A DNA stretch of 64,000 nt from Taklimakanibacter lacteus (GCA_003576695.1 QOZQ01000006.1:310001-374000), one strand, 5' to 3'. Positions 17,064 to 25,938 are shown, numbered from the stretch's first letter. Made by a program: numbers and translations. The notes: generated from the letters alone by a model not told the origin.

Positions 17064-18338
17064 TCAGTTCTTCTTGCGTTTCGCCTTTTTCTTCTTGCGC
17101 GGCATGCCGGCATCGCCCTGCGAGGCGGCCGGCACGATGCGCTCCTCGGTGGCGCGCGCCAGATTGGCGATCGAGGCGAAGCCTTCCGGCGTCATCACAT
17201 CGCAATAGCTGTTCTGCTTCTTGAAAGCGGCGCAGACCGACAGCGAGGCGGCCTGGTCGAGATCCCACACCATGGCACTGTAGCCATTGGTGCCGGGAAT
17301 GCGCACGACGCCGGCGGTCGAGTTCTGGATCATGTCGCGGGCCCCGAGCAGGCGGCCGCGCAGCGCCATATCGGCGGTGGCGGGCTTGTCATAGGAGCCG
17401 AAGGACACGCCCCAGCCGGTCAGGCCGGAGGCCCTGGCGATCGCCGTGGGCTTGCCCTTGCACACCGTTTGGGTGAGATCGGCCGGCACCAGGGTGCCGA
17501 GCTGCGCATTGGCGATGGCCGAGAGGCGCATCTGCTGCGGCTGCGGCGGCTTGGCGAAGCCCGAGGTCAGCATCATCTCGGCGAGGTCGGCGCGCTCCCT
17601 GCCGCCCGAGGCGCCGAGCACGATGGCGATGAGCTTGCGGCCATTGTCGGTCGCCGAGGCGACGAGATTGAAGCCCGAATTGCAGACGAAGCCGGTCTTC
17701 ATGCCATCGGCCGTCTTCATCTTGCGCAACAGCGAGTTGCGGTTGAGCAATTTCCTTTTGCCGAGCGCCACGTCGGCTTGCGAGAAATAATGCGCATGCT
17801 CGGGGAAATCGCGCAACAGCGCCGTCGCCAGCACGCCGATGTCGCGGGCGCTTGTGACCTGGCGCGCATCGAACAGGCCGTTGGGATTGGCATAATGGGT
17901 CGCCGTCATGCCGAGCCGCTTGGCCTCGGCATTCATGAGCTTCACGAATTCTTGATAGTTGCCGCTGGCGCCTTCCGCAAGGACATAGGCCATGTCATTG
18001 GCGGAATAGATGAGCAGCATCTGCACCGCGAGATCGACCGTGATGGTGGTGCCGGGCTTCATGCCGACCTTGCTGGCCGGCTGGCTCGAAGCGAGCTGCG
18101 ACACGGCAAGCTTCTGGTCAGGCGTCATCTCGCCGCGCTTGAGCTTTTCGAAGATGACATAGGCCGTCATCAGCTTGGTGAGCGAGGCCGGATACCAGGG
18201 CTCGCCGGCCCGGTCCTGCGACACGACCTCGCCGGTCGCGGCATCGAAGAGAAGGGAGGGTCCGGCCAAGGCCGGTTGTGCGGCGAATGCGGCCGCAACC
18301 AACAGCGATAGGGTCCTGAGACGTAATCGTGCCGCCAC
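17064..18338 (-). CDS. D-alanyl-D-alanine carboxypeptidase (low-molecular-weight PBP)
   Basis: This periplasmic serine carboxypeptidase trims the terminal D-Ala of peptidoglycan stem peptides. The 424-residue precursor has a signal peptide (RTLSLLVAAAFAAQPALA) and the three active-site motifs: SxxK in PASLTKLMTAY (near residue 52), SxN in IYSANDMAYV, and KTG in GMKTGFVCNSGF. The C-terminus has an unusual lysine-rich tail (PRKKKKAKRKKN). The start is a GTG at 18338 with an AGGAAG ribosome site seven bases upstream. It belongs to the DacA/DacD group. Confidence 0.93.
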   Translation of the reverse strand: MAARLRLRTLSLLVAAAFAAQPALAGPSLLFDAATGEVVSQDRAGEPWYPASLTKLMTAYVIFEKLKRGEMTPDQKLAVSQLASSQPASKVGMKPGTTITVDLAVQMLLIYSANDMAYVLAEGASGNYQEFVKLMNAEAKRLGMTATHYANPNGLFDARQVTSARDIGVLATALLRDFPEHAHYFSQADVALGKRKLLNRNSLLRKMKTADGMKTGFVCNSGFNLVASATDNGRKLIAIVLGASGGRERADLAEMMLTSGFAKPPQPQQMRLSAIANAQLGTLVPADLTQTVCKGKPTAIARASGLTGWGVSFGSYDKPATADMALRGRLLGARDMIQNSTAGVVRIPGTNGYSAMVWDLDQAASLSVCAAFKKQNSYCDVMTPEGFASIANLARATEERIVPAASQGDAGMPRKKKKAKRKKN

Positions 18339-18447
18339 AATGTCTTCCTTCTAACTTCGAAAACCCCGTCTCGCCTGCCGGACTACCGCACCCTTGGGCG
18401 AAGATCAACAGGTGTGCGCATCGTGGAACCCCCGCGATACGGGAAGC

Positions 18448-19371
18448 CTACGCCAGGATTTTGTCGAGATTTGGCATTTTGAGGCCGAGATCGTTAAGAG
18501 TTGTTTCGAGTCTTGCCCAATCCGGATCGGAAAGCGCCATCAGCGGCGGCCGCATGATCCTGAACCCCGGCGCCTTGCCATATTCGGCCACCGTGCGCTT
18601 GAGGCCGGGCATCATTGCGGCCGTGTCATAGGCCGCGCGCATCGCGTTGAGCGCCGTCTGCTTGGCCGGAGCATCGGCGCCGGCGCGTGTCTCATAGAGA
18701 TTGACGATGGCGCCCGGATGGATATTGGCCATGGCCGAGATGCAGCCTGCCCCGTTGTGGCGCATGGTGTCGAGCAGGAAGCGTTCCGAGCCAGAGAACA
18801 CGCGAAAGCCCGGAAAGGCATCGAGCATCGCCCTGGTGTTGGCGAAGTCGCCGCCCGAATCCTTGATGCCGACCACCGTGTCGGGATAGCGCTTGATCAG
18901 CCTCTCGATGAGCGGCATCGTGATGGCGATGCCCGACACTTGCGGGATGTGATAGAGGCAGACCTTGAAGGCGGCAGCCCCCACCCGTTCGATCGTCTCG
19001 GCATAGAAGGCGAAGAGCCCGTCCTCCGGTACCTGCTTGTAGTAGAAGGGCGGCAGCATCAGCACCGCCGCCGTCTTCGCCTTGGCGGCCGCCTCGCACA
19101 AGGTGACGGCATCGCTCAGCGCGCAGGCGCCGGTGCCGGGCATCAGCCGCTCGGGCGGCAGCTCGTTCTCGATGAGGAGGCCCAGAAGCTCGAGCTTCTC
19201 CGCCACCGACAGCGAATTGGCTTCCGAATTGGTGCCGAAGACGGCGAGGCCCGATCCTTGCGACAGGATCCAGCTGCAGAATTTGACGAAGAGCGGACCG
19301 TCCGGCTTCAGCGTCTTGTCGAAAGGCGTCAGCACGGGGGCGAAGACACCGGCGAGATTTTCGTGGGCCAT
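18448..19371 (-). CDS. Dihydrodipicolinate synthase/N-acetylneuraminate lyase family aldolase
   Basis: This 307-residue Schiff-base aldolase barrel belongs to the DapA superfamily. The family signature appears as GLAVFGTNSEANSLSVAEK (GTxxE loop, with Asn where DapA has Thr), Tyr in CLYHIPQVSGIAI, and the Schiff-base lysine in VVGIKDSGGDF. Divergence at the GTTGE loop and the isolated setting suggest it is not the housekeeping DapA but a relative acting on another 2-oxo acid or sugar acid. The ATG is at 19371; the substrate is unknown. Confidence 0.85.
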   Translation of the reverse strand: MAHENLAGVFAPVLTPFDKTLKPDGPLFVKFCSWILSQGSGLAVFGTNSEANSLSVAEKLELLGLLIENELPPERLMPGTGACALSDAVTLCEAAAKAKTAAVLMLPPFYYKQVPEDGLFAFYAETIERVGAAAFKVCLYHIPQVSGIAITMPLIERLIKRYPDTVVGIKDSGGDFANTRAMLDAFPGFRVFSGSERFLLDTMRHNGAGCISAMANIHPGAIVNLYETRAGADAPAKQTALNAMRAAYDTAAMMPGLKRTVAEYGKAPGFRIMRPPLMALSDPDWARLETTLNDLGLKMPNLDKILA

Positions 19372-19467
19372 GGGACGATCCGGTCAATGCGTTGAGATAT
19401 CCGCTCCAGGCTTATGCTTGCGCGCTGCGTGAGTCAAAGAGCTTGTGCGGACGACAGCCATGCCGGA

Positions 19468-20481
19468 TCAGCGAGGCGTCAACAGAACCTGCTCGCTGAG
19501 CAACGCGGTCCGCGTCGAGGCGATCTCGTAGCCCGCGGCCTCGGCAAGCGGCGCGAAGCCCGCAATGCCGCGCGGGATGATCTTGAAGCCTGACATGGCG
19601 ATCATGCGCCGGCGGATCTCATCGTCATGGGTCACCGAGCCCGCGACGAGGCGGGCACCCTCATGCAGGACGCGCAGATTGCCGATGATCGCATCGTCGC
19701 TGCCATATTCGAAGAGGCCGCCTTCGCTTGACGCGGCGATCACGCCTTGGGTTCGCCTGATATCGGCAACGAGCGCCGCGAGCGGGCCTGTGTCGCTCCA
19801 GTCGTAATCTTGCGGCACGAAGGAAATGTCGAGTCCGAAGAGCGGACCATCGTCACCCTTGAGAGCCGCAAGCGCATTGGTGCCGAAGAAGGCGCCGTCC
19901 GGATTGCGGTCGAGGACGTGGATGGTGATCCGGCGGTGCAGGAGCTCGGCCCGCTTCCGCTTGAGCAGGATCAGCGCATTGACCGCATCGAGCGCCGGCC
20001 CGCCGGCAATGTCGATGAGATGCAGCGGCGCGTCGGTGGCGAAGGCCGGGTCTTCCGCGATCCCATCGGCGATGAGGCCCGCCACCTGCTGCATGCGCAG
20101 GCGCAACAGCTTGATATGGGGCGATGACGCGAAGCGCTTGTCGGCCGGATGATCATAGGGCGGCACCAGATTCTCCGGCCCGAGCTTCATCACATAGGTG
20201 CTGAGGCTGTCGAGATAGCTCGCATCCGATGTGAACAGGGCGGCGGCGAGGCGCGATTTCTTCGCGAACTGGCGGATCAGGAAGCGCAGAAGAAAGCGCG
20301 GCATGAAGCGCCGCTGCCGGTCGTCGCGCCGGAAAGCCTCGCGCAGGGCGGCGAGCGAGGCCTGGTCCTCGGGGATGGCGAAGCTCGGATGGGTGACATC
20401 GATGACCGGCAGATCATGGCCTTCACGGGTTCGCGCGAAGAGAACAGCGGGCGTTTGGGGAGGAGGCTGACGCGTATTCAT
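19468..20481 (-). CDS. Putative SAM-dependent methyltransferase-like protein
   Basis: This 337-residue soluble protein has a Rossmann-like central segment: PLHLIDIAGGPALDAVNALI followed later by RRITIHVLDRNPDGAFFG, which fits methyltransferase motifs I and II. The C-terminal part (FKIIPRGIAGFAPLAEAAGY) resembles the post-catalytic strand of class I methyltransferases. I chose the ATG at 20481 (MNTRQPPPQTP), since the 20 residues before it look noncoding. No close family name can be given, and the substrate is unknown. Confidence 0.65.
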   Translation of the reverse strand: MNTRQPPPQTPAVLFARTREGHDLPVIDVTHPSFAIPEDQASLAALREAFRRDDRQRRFMPRFLLRFLIRQFAKKSRLAAALFTSDASYLDSLSTYVMKLGPENLVPPYDHPADKRFASSPHIKLLRLRMQQVAGLIADGIAEDPAFATDAPLHLIDIAGGPALDAVNALILLKRKRAELLHRRITIHVLDRNPDGAFFGTNALAALKGDDGPLFGLDISFVPQDYDWSDTGPLAALVADIRRTQGVIAASSEGGLFEYGSDDAIIGNLRVLHEGARLVAGSVTHDDEIRRRMIAMSGFKIIPRGIAGFAPLAEAAGYEIASTRTALLSEQVLLTPR

Positions 20482-20547
20482 GAATGAGATCCCCGATGGC
20501 CGGCGGCAAAAACCTTGAATGCGCCCATCACTAGCGCGCATCCCGGC

Positions 20548-20633
20548 GAAGTGGAATCACTTCGCCGAGAAGGATTCGCGCCAAATCAATATCTTGGAGC
20601 AAATCCTTATCGCCAAAGTCTTCAACTTTGGCG
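20548..20633. repeat. Palindromic intergenic repeat, family F, copy 1
   Basis: This region holds two perfect short palindromes (GGCGAAGTG/CACTTCGCC, then CGCCAAAGT-CTTCA-ACTTTGGCG at 20611-20633). Between them, 20594-20613 (TTGGAGCAAATCCTTATCGC) recurs exactly, in the opposite orientation, at 63058-63077. It lies between divergent genes, so the second hairpin followed by GGATTTT is unlikely to be a gene terminator. Confidence 0.6.
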
Positions 20634-20701
20634 GGATTTTCTCTAAGTGGTTCACTATAGCTACGTCAAACTCTGCATAGGCTTCAGGCACCGAGGTGAC
20701 C

Positions 20702-21109
20702 ATGACGGGCTTGCTCAAAAATCGGTCGATGCCGTCGGCGACGGTCATACCGCAGCTCCCTTACACGGATGTCGGCAGAGCCGCGGACTGGCTGTGCCGC
20801 AGTTTCGGCGCGACCATCCGGCTGCGCATTGCCGATCATCGCGTGCAGCTCAATCTGGGCGACGGTGCCGTTGTGGTCGTCCAGGGCGACCCTGCGCGCG
20901 CCTCCTTGATGGTGCGCGTGGCCGATGTCGATGCGCATCATGCCCGCGCCGTGGATCAGGGGGTGCGCATTCTTCATCCGCCCGCCAGCTATCCTTATGG
21001 CGAGCGCCAATATACGGCGATCGATTGTGGCGATCACATTTGGATCTTCTCGCAGTCGATTGCGGATGTGGCGCCTGAAACATGGGGCGGTACGCCTGGC
21101 CTTCGATAG
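20702..21109 (+). CDS. VOC (glyoxalase/bleomycin-resistance) family protein
   Basis: This 135-residue protein has one VOC module: VIPQLPYTDVGRAADWLCRS at the start, then VADVDAHHARAVDQGVRILH and YGERQYTAIDCGDHIWIFSQ, the common pattern with a metal-type His/Glu arrangement degraded in part. Such proteins range from glyoxalases to antibiotic-binding proteins; no function can be assigned. The start is uncertain: GTG 20696, ATG 20702 or ATG 20729 are all in frame, and the last aligns best with family starts. Confidence 0.8.
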   Translation: MTGLLKNRSMPSATVIPQLPYTDVGRAADWLCRSFGATIRLRIADHRVQLNLGDGAVVVVQGDPARASLMVRVADVDAHHARAVDQGVRILHPPASYPYGERQYTAIDCGDHIWIFSQSIADVAPETWGGTPGLR

Positions 21110-21133
21110 GCGAGGTTCTCTCGGCGAGAGCCA

Positions 21134-21219
21134 TGGTGCCCCTGGAGGGACTCGAACCCCCACGCCCTTGCGAGCAACAGATTTTGAGTCTGCCGCGTCT
21201 ACCATTCCGCCACAGAGGC
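21134..21219 (-). tRNA. tRNA-Leu (anticodon CAA)
   Basis: Read on the minus strand, an 86-base tRNA begins GCCTCTG and ends with encoded CCA. The acceptor stem pairs GCCTCTG with CAGGGGC. The anticodon loop is CTCAAAA closed by GCAGA/TCTGT, giving anticodon CAA for UUG codons. A long variable arm (GTTGCTCGCAAGGGC) and the T-loop GGTTCGAGTCC support a class II tRNA-Leu. It lies between the VOC and arfB genes and is opposite to both. Confidence 0.95.
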
Positions 21220-21302
21220 CAACCGAGGGCAGGGTGTAGAGGGAGGCTGGCCTCCCCGTCAAGCTTCCTTACTTGGCGGCGGAATCAGGCTAGATTGGCT
21301 CA

Positions 21303-21722
21303 ATGATCCGCATCACCGCCAATATATCGATCCCGGAAGACGCCTTGACCGAGCGCTTCATCCGCGCCTCGGGCCCGGGCGGCCAGAATGTCAACAAGGT
21401 GGCGACCGCCGTCGAATTGCGCTTCGAGTTGGCGCGCGCCGCTCTTCCCATCGACATGGTCCAGCGCCTGCATGTCCTCGCCGGGCGCCTGCTCACCCTC
21501 GATGGCGTGCTTGTCATTGCCGCCGACACCCATCGCTCGCAGGAGCGCAACCGGGCCGAGGCGCGCGGCCGTCTCATCGACCTCCTGCGCCGGGCGGCAG
21601 TCAGGCCCAAGAAGCGCATCGCCACGCGGCCCACCAAGGCCTCGAAGCAGCGCCGGCTTGACTCGAAGGCGCGCAACGCGAAGATCAAGTCGCTGCGCCG
21701 CGTCCGTCCCGGGCATGATTGA
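21303..21722 (+). CDS. arfB: Alternative ribosome-rescue factor ArfB (YaeJ)
   Basis: ArfB hydrolyses peptidyl-tRNA on ribosomes stalled without a stop codon. The 139-residue protein has the release-factor catalytic motif in RASGPGGQNVNKVATAVELR (GGQ near residue 25). The basic, Lys/Arg-rich C-terminal tail (KASKQRRLDSKARNAKIKSL) inserts into the empty mRNA channel in known ArfB. It lacks the codon-recognition domain of RF1/RF2, so it is not a normal release factor. The ATG at 21303 gives the usual IxIxxNISIPE start. Confidence 0.95.
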   Translation: MIRITANISIPEDALTERFIRASGPGGQNVNKVATAVELRFELARAALPIDMVQRLHVLAGRLLTLDGVLVIAADTHRSQERNRAEARGRLIDLLRRAAVRPKKRIATRPTKASKQRRLDSKARNAKIKSLRRVRPGHD

Positions 21723-21764
21723 AAGGGGCTGTCGCCTCATCCCGCAGCTGGAGGGGTACCCCTG

Positions 21765-22337
21765 GTGAAGATCGCGATGGCGCCGGAAGAGTTGCGGACA
21801 TTTTCCAGCTTCCTGAGCTGCTCGCGCCGCTATGTCGAGTTCGGTTCGGGCGGCAGCACCGTGCTGGCGGCGGGCCATGTGGCTCAGTCGGTGATCGCCT
21901 TCGATTCATCGCGGGAATGGCTTGACCGTGTCGCGAACGCCTGTCGCGAGGGGAGAACAAGATTGACGCCCGAGCTCGTCTTCCTCGATATCGGCGAGCT
22001 TGGCGACTGGGGCTTCCCCAAGGATGAGTCGGCGCGCGCGCGCTGGCCGCTCTATCATTCGAGCATGTGGAGCGAACCGCGCTATTCGGCCGGCGATCTC
22101 TACCTGATCGATGGCCGTTTCCGTGTCGCCTGTTTCACCCAGGTGCTGCTGCATGCGGATGACCGGGCGCTCGTCGCCATCCATGACTACGCGCTGCGGC
22201 CGCACTATCACCGTGTCGCCGCACTGGCCCGCGAGATCATCCGCGTCAAGGATCTTTCCGTCTTCATCCGGCGCGCCGATTTCAACCGCAAGACCGCGCT
22301 CGATCTCCTCGATGACCACGCCTATGACCCGCGGTGA
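21765..22337 (+). CDS. Conserved hypothetical protein, methyltransferase-like
   Basis: This 190-residue protein begins with a segment resembling SAM-binding motif I (SRRYVEFGSGGSTVLAA) followed by VIAFDSSREWLDRV, where an acidic residue ends the second strand. Later come GDLYLIDGRFRVACFTQVLL and VAIHDYALRPHYHRV. It resembles proteins found beside glycosyltransferase genes in alphaproteobacteria, but no role is established. The start is GTG 21765, eight bases after a GGAGGGG ribosome site that lies in the perfect palindrome AGGGGTACCCCT (21752-21763). An ATG at 21777 is the alternative. Confidence 0.65.
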   Translation: MKIAMAPEELRTFSSFLSCSRRYVEFGSGGSTVLAAGHVAQSVIAFDSSREWLDRVANACREGRTRLTPELVFLDIGELGDWGFPKDESARARWPLYHSSMWSEPRYSAGDLYLIDGRFRVACFTQVLLHADDRALVAIHDYALRPHYHRVAALAREIIRVKDLSVFIRRADFNRKTALDLLDDHAYDPR

Positions 22338-22424
22338 GCCGATGCGTAAAAAATGGTCACCCTATCGTGGCGTCGCAAGTGGGCCCTCGACGGGAAAGCT
22401 TCGGACCGCTAGACAGCTTGCCTC

Positions 22425-23033
22425 ATGTTGCGCGCCCTTTACGACTGGACCCTGTCTCTCGCCGCCCGCAAGACCGCGGAATTGTGGCTGGCCGTCATCG
22501 CCTTTGTCGAAAGCTCGGTCTTTCTGATCCCGGCCGACGTGCTGTACCTGCCGATGGCGCTCGCCCGGCCGGAGCGCGCCTATCGCTATGCCATCGTGGC
22601 GACGATCGCCTCGACCTTGGGGGGCATCGCCGGCTATTTCCTGGGCTATCTCGCTTATGACGCGCTGGCCCGTCCCGTCCTTGATTTCTATGGCAAGCTC
22701 GATGACTTCGAGCAATTGCGCCAATGCACCGGCGAGGACACGATCATGCTCCTGTTGGTGACCTCGGGACTGGCCCACTTGCCGCCGATCAAGGTCGTCA
22801 CCATCCTGGCGGGCGTCGTGCAGATCAGCTTCGCCTTCTTCGTCATCTCCTGCATCGTCGCCAGGGGGGCCCGCTTCCTGGCGCTCGCCTGGGCGATGCG
22901 CCGCTATGGCGAGCCGATCCGCCATTTCATCGAGAAGCGCCTGGGCCTGATCGCCGGCCTTGCCGCCGCCATACTTATCGCTCTCTATTTCGCCGCCAAG
23001 TATTTCGGAGGAGGGGCGTTAGCCGCCTGCTAA
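22425..23033 (+). CDS. YqaA/DedA-type membrane protein (VTT domain)
   Basis: This 202-residue inner-membrane protein has about five hydrophobic segments. The first half has the signature of the YqaA branch of the SNARE-associated (DedA/VTT) superfamily: AVIAFVESSVFLIPADVLYLPMALA and STLGGIAGYFLGYLA. The DedA superfamily includes lipid scramblases and undecaprenyl phosphate transporters; for YqaA the role is unclear. The ATG at 22425 starts the protein. A repeat of family C fills the gap before dsbB. Confidence 0.85.
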   Translation: MLRALYDWTLSLAARKTAELWLAVIAFVESSVFLIPADVLYLPMALARPERAYRYAIVATIASTLGGIAGYFLGYLAYDALARPVLDFYGKLDDFEQLRQCTGEDTIMLLLVTSGLAHLPPIKVVTILAGVVQISFAFFVISCIVARGARFLALAWAMRRYGEPIRHFIEKRLGLIAGLAAAILIALYFAAKYFGGGALAAC

Positions 23034-23034
23034 A

Positions 23035-23110
23035 GCATCGGCCCGAAAAGCATGCGGCCGGGCTTGACCCGGCCATGCGAAGCGGTTTTCGGACAAGCCG
23101 ATGCGACAAA
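23035..23110. repeat. Palindromic intergenic repeat, family C, copy 1
   Basis: The element starts GCATCGGCCCGAAAAG and ends with the matching CGGTTTTCGGACAAGCCGATGC, with an inner GCATGGCCGGG-type palindrome (ATGCGGCCGGGCTTGACCCGGCCATGCG). A shorter version without the inner palindrome occurs at 26142. It fills the space between the YqaA-like gene and dsbB, which are on the same strand. Confidence 0.75.
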
Positions 23111-23123
23111 AGAAGAGTGAAAA

Positions 23124-23588
23124 ATGATCCTGACCCAGCGCACATCCTTGATGATCATCTTCATCGTCAGCCTGCTGACGATTATCGGCGCTTTCATCTT
23201 CCAGTGGGCGGGCTATGAGCCCTGTCCGCTCTGCCTCATGCAGCGCTGGGCCTATTATGCGGCCATTCCCCTGAGCCTCGTCATAGCCGGGGTTGCCGGC
23301 ACCAATGCCGGCGTCGCCCGCTGGGGCCTCCTGCTGCTGGCGCTCGTCTTCATCGCCAACAGCGTCTTCGGCATCTATCACGCCGGTGCCGAATGGAAGT
23401 TCTGGCCGGGCCCCGACACCTGCGGCGGCACCCTGGGCGACGGCCTGCCGAGCCTCACCAACGATCCGGTGGTGCGCTGCGATGAGGCGGCGATCCGCAT
23501 TCTCGGTCTGTCGCTCGCCGGATGGAATGCGGTGATCTGCGCGGCACTGGCCATCGTCGCGCTGAAGGGCGCCTCGCGCCGGATTTGA
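23124..23588 (+). CDS. dsbB: Disulfide bond formation protein DsbB
   Basis: DsbB reoxidises periplasmic DsbA and passes electrons to quinone in the inner membrane. The 154-residue protein has four hydrophobic helices, the first cysteine pair in YEPCPLCLMQRW (Cys34, Cys37) and the second in PDTCGG ... VVRCDEAAIRILGLSLAGWN. Both pairs face the periplasm in the model. The Cys-x-x-Cys plus following QRW motif is diagnostic. The dsbA partner is not in the window. The gene is convergent with the HNH nuclease gene, whose stop abuts it. Confidence 0.93.
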   Translation: MILTQRTSLMIIFIVSLLTIIGAFIFQWAGYEPCPLCLMQRWAYYAAIPLSLVIAGVAGTNAGVARWGLLLLALVFIANSVFGIYHAGAEWKFWPGPDTCGGTLGDGLPSLTNDPVVRCDEAAIRILGLSLAGWNAVICAALAIVALKGASRRI

Positions 23589-24173
23589 TTACGGCTCCAG
23601 TTCCGTATCCCAGTAGAGATAGTCCTGCCAGCTGTCGTGCAGGAAATTGGGCGGAAACATCCGCCCGTTGGTGTGCAACTGGTTGATCGTCGGCCGGATC
23701 GGCTTGTGCTCCGGCCACATCTTCGCTTCCTGCGGCAGGTGCCCGCCCTTCCTGAGATTGCAGGGCGAGCAGGCGGTGACCACATTGTCCCAGGTCGTCT
23801 GGCCGCCTTTCGAGCGCGGGATGACGTGATCGAAAGTGAGATCGTGCCGGTCGCCGCAATATTGGCAGGTGAAGCGGTCGCGCAGGAACAGGTTGAACCG
23901 CGTGAAGGCTGGGTTGCGCGCCGGCTTCACATAGGTCTTGAGCGACACGACCGATGGGATGCGCATCTCGAAGGCCGGGCTGCGCACGACGCGCTCATAT
24001 TCGGAAACGATATTCACCCGGTCGAGAAAGACCGCCTTGATGGCGTCCTGCCAGCTCCACAGCGACAGGGGGTAATAGCTCAGAGGCCGGTAATCCGCAT
24101 TGAGCACCAATGCGGGGCATGCCTCCGGAGATATGGTTGGATGGTGAACTCCGGCACCGTCCTCCTGTAACAT
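23589..24173 (-). CDS. HNH endonuclease family protein
   Basis: This 194-residue protein has a C-terminal HNH domain: zinc-binding pairs CQYCG and CSPCN bracket the catalytic DLTFDHVIPRSKGGQTTWDN. The N-terminal half, starting ALVLNADYRPLSYYPLSLWS, is the conserved fold of the large chromosomal HNH family found widely in alphaproteobacteria. It is not associated with a methyltransferase or phage genes here, so a restriction or phage-packaging role is not indicated. The stop codon directly abuts the end of dsbB on the other strand. Confidence 0.92.
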   Translation of the reverse strand: MLQEDGAGVHHPTISPEACPALVLNADYRPLSYYPLSLWSWQDAIKAVFLDRVNIVSEYERVVRSPAFEMRIPSVVSLKTYVKPARNPAFTRFNLFLRDRFTCQYCGDRHDLTFDHVIPRSKGGQTTWDNVVTACSPCNLRKGGHLPQEAKMWPEHKPIRPTINQLHTNGRMFPPNFLHDSWQDYLYWDTELEP

Positions 24174-24281
24174 GGCTCCATATTCTACATCTTGTATGTC
24201 AGGCCTGTGAAGGGGGATATTAGAGCGGGCGCGAAAAAGTGGAGGGCGGCTTTTCCGCGAAAAGCCCGCTTCGGCATAGAG

Positions 24282-24923
24282 TTACACCGCCTGTGGCAGG
24301 CCCTTGAGGCTGCGATAATGGGCCCAGAGCAGCCTTGCGGCAACCGAGCGCCAGGGCCGCCATTTTTCCGCCAGCTCGAGCATGGCGCGCGCATCGGGGC
24401 GCTTGGCGAGGCCGAAGAGATCGGCTGCCGATGCCTGGAGCGCCAGGTCGCCGGTCGGCCAGGCATCGGCGCGTCCGAGGCAGGACAGCACATAGATATC
24501 GGCCGTCCACGGGCCGATGCCGGGCAGCGCCACCAGAGCGGCAATGGCGTCCTCATTGGAATGAAGATGGAGCTTGTCGACCAGGAGCTCGCCCTTATGG
24601 GCGGCCTTCGCCAGGCTGCGGAAAGTGCGGCTCTTGGCGCCCGACAGACCGAGCTTCATCAGGGTCGCGTGCCGGCGGCGCAGGATCGCCGGCGGGTCGA
24701 GCGGCGCCAGTTCCTTCTCGATGCGCCGCCAGATGGCGTCCGCCGCCTTGAGCGAGATCATCTGCTCGGTGATGATGCGCAACAGCCCGGGCAGGCCGCC
24801 TTCGGCGCGCCTGAGCGCCGGCAGGCCGGTGGCCTCGGTGACGCGCCGGAAACGCGGCTCACAGGCCAGGAGCCATTCCACCCCTTCCTTCAGGTCGTCT
24901 TCGCTCTCGATGGTCTTGTGCAT
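24282..24923 (-). CDS. DNA-3-methyladenine glycosylase II (AlkA-like)
   Basis: This 213-residue base-excision glycosylase belongs to the HhH-GPD superfamily. The hairpin-helix-hairpin is ALPGIGPWTADIYVLSCLGR, and the catalytic aspartate follows in WPTGDLALQASAADLF. The central EQMISLKAADAIWRRIE matches the family's QqisvkaA segment. It lacks the N-terminal Ada-like domain of E. coli AlkA, as is usual for the short form. It is divergent from gluQ with only 38 bases between start codons, so the promoters overlap. Confidence 0.92.
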   Translation of the reverse strand: MHKTIESEDDLKEGVEWLLACEPRFRRVTEATGLPALRRAEGGLPGLLRIITEQMISLKAADAIWRRIEKELAPLDPPAILRRRHATLMKLGLSGAKSRTFRSLAKAAHKGELLVDKLHLHSNEDAIAALVALPGIGPWTADIYVLSCLGRADAWPTGDLALQASAADLFGLAKRPDARAMLELAEKWRPWRSVAARLLWAHYRSLKGLPQAV

Positions 24924-24961
24924 GGCGCGTGTTATAGAGCATCGCGCCGCCGGAAACAGTC

Positions 24962-25810
24962 ATGAGCCCTCCCGTCTTTCGCTTTGCCCCGAGCCCCAAT
25001 GGCCGTCTGCATCTGGGCCATGCCTATTCGGCGTTGCTCAATGTCGCGATGGCGCGTGCCGCGGGCGGACGGTTTCTGCTGCGCATAGAGGATATCGACA
25101 CCTGGCGCTGCACGCCCGCGCTCACTGAAGCGATGCTCGCCGATCTCGCCTGGCTGGGGCTTCATTGGGAAGAGCCGGTGCTGCGCCAGAGCGAGCATAT
25201 TTCCGTCTACACGCAGGCACAGCAGCGGCTGAAGGAAGAGGGCCTGCTCTATCCCTGTTTCTGCTCGCGCCAGGATATTTCCCGCGCCGGAAGCGACGGG
25301 CCGCGCGATCCCGAAGGACAACCCGTCTATCCCGGCACCTGCCGGCATATGGCCAAGGAGGAGCGCGACCGTCGCCTGGCCTGTGGCGAAGCTGCTGCCT
25401 GGCGCATCGACATGGCGAAGGCCGTGGCGCTTCTCGCCGCCCCGCTCGTTTTCATCGAAGCGGGCGAGGGAAGCGACAGAAGCGAAACCGCGCATCCTGA
25501 AAACTGGGGCGATGTCGTCCTCATCCGCAAGGATATCGCCACCAGCTATCACATCGCGGTCGTCGTCGATGATGCGCGCCAGGGCATCACCCATGTGGTG
25601 CGCGGGCGTGATCTCTTTCACGCGACCTCGATCCACCGGCTGCTGCAGCATCTGCTCGCTCTGCCGGTGCCGGTCTATGTCCATCACAAGCTGATCGATG
25701 ATGAGCAAGGGCGCAAATTGTCGAAGAGCCTGGGCAGCCGCTCGCTCGCTGACCTGCGCCAGGAGGGCGTGTCGCCGGCCGATGTCAGGAGAGCGCTGGG
25801 CTTTTCATAA
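24962..25810 (+). CDS. gluQ: Glutamyl-Q tRNA(Asp) synthetase
   Basis: GluQ (YadB) attaches glutamate to queuosine in tRNA(Asp). The 282-residue protein is a truncated GluRS without the anticodon-binding domain. It has the class I HIGH-like motif FAPSPNGRLHLGHAYSALLN, the zinc ligands CFCSRQ and YPGTCRH, and KLSKS in EQGRKLSKSLGSRSLADL. The length (about 280-300) separates it from full GltX. The start is ATG 24962. A family A repeat follows the stop. Confidence 0.94.
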   Translation: MSPPVFRFAPSPNGRLHLGHAYSALLNVAMARAAGGRFLLRIEDIDTWRCTPALTEAMLADLAWLGLHWEEPVLRQSEHISVYTQAQQRLKEEGLLYPCFCSRQDISRAGSDGPRDPEGQPVYPGTCRHMAKEERDRRLACGEAAAWRIDMAKAVALLAAPLVFIEAGEGSDRSETAHPENWGDVVLIRKDIATSYHIAVVVDDARQGITHVVRGRDLFHATSIHRLLQHLLALPVPVYVHHKLIDDEQGRKLSKSLGSRSLADLRQEGVSPADVRRALGFS

Positions 25811-25819
25811 TTACATACC

Positions 25820-25918
25820 GTCATCCCGGCGAAAGCCGGGACCCCCTGAATAAGATCAAGCGGGCGGTGCGTTGCACTTTGGAGCAATTTAATAGGCCCC
25901 GGCCTTCGCCGGGGTGAC
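25820..25918. repeat. Palindromic intergenic repeat, family A, copy 2
   Basis: This is a 99-base copy with the same architecture as that at 15303: ends GTCATCCCGGCGAAAGCCGG and GGCCTTCGCCGGGGTGAC, and centre CCCCTGAATAAGATC. One change in the right hairpin loop (CTTC for TTTC) keeps pairing. It lies between the convergent gluQ and SDHAF4-like genes. Confidence 0.9.
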
Positions 25919-25938
25919 GATATAAGCAGGTAAGCTTG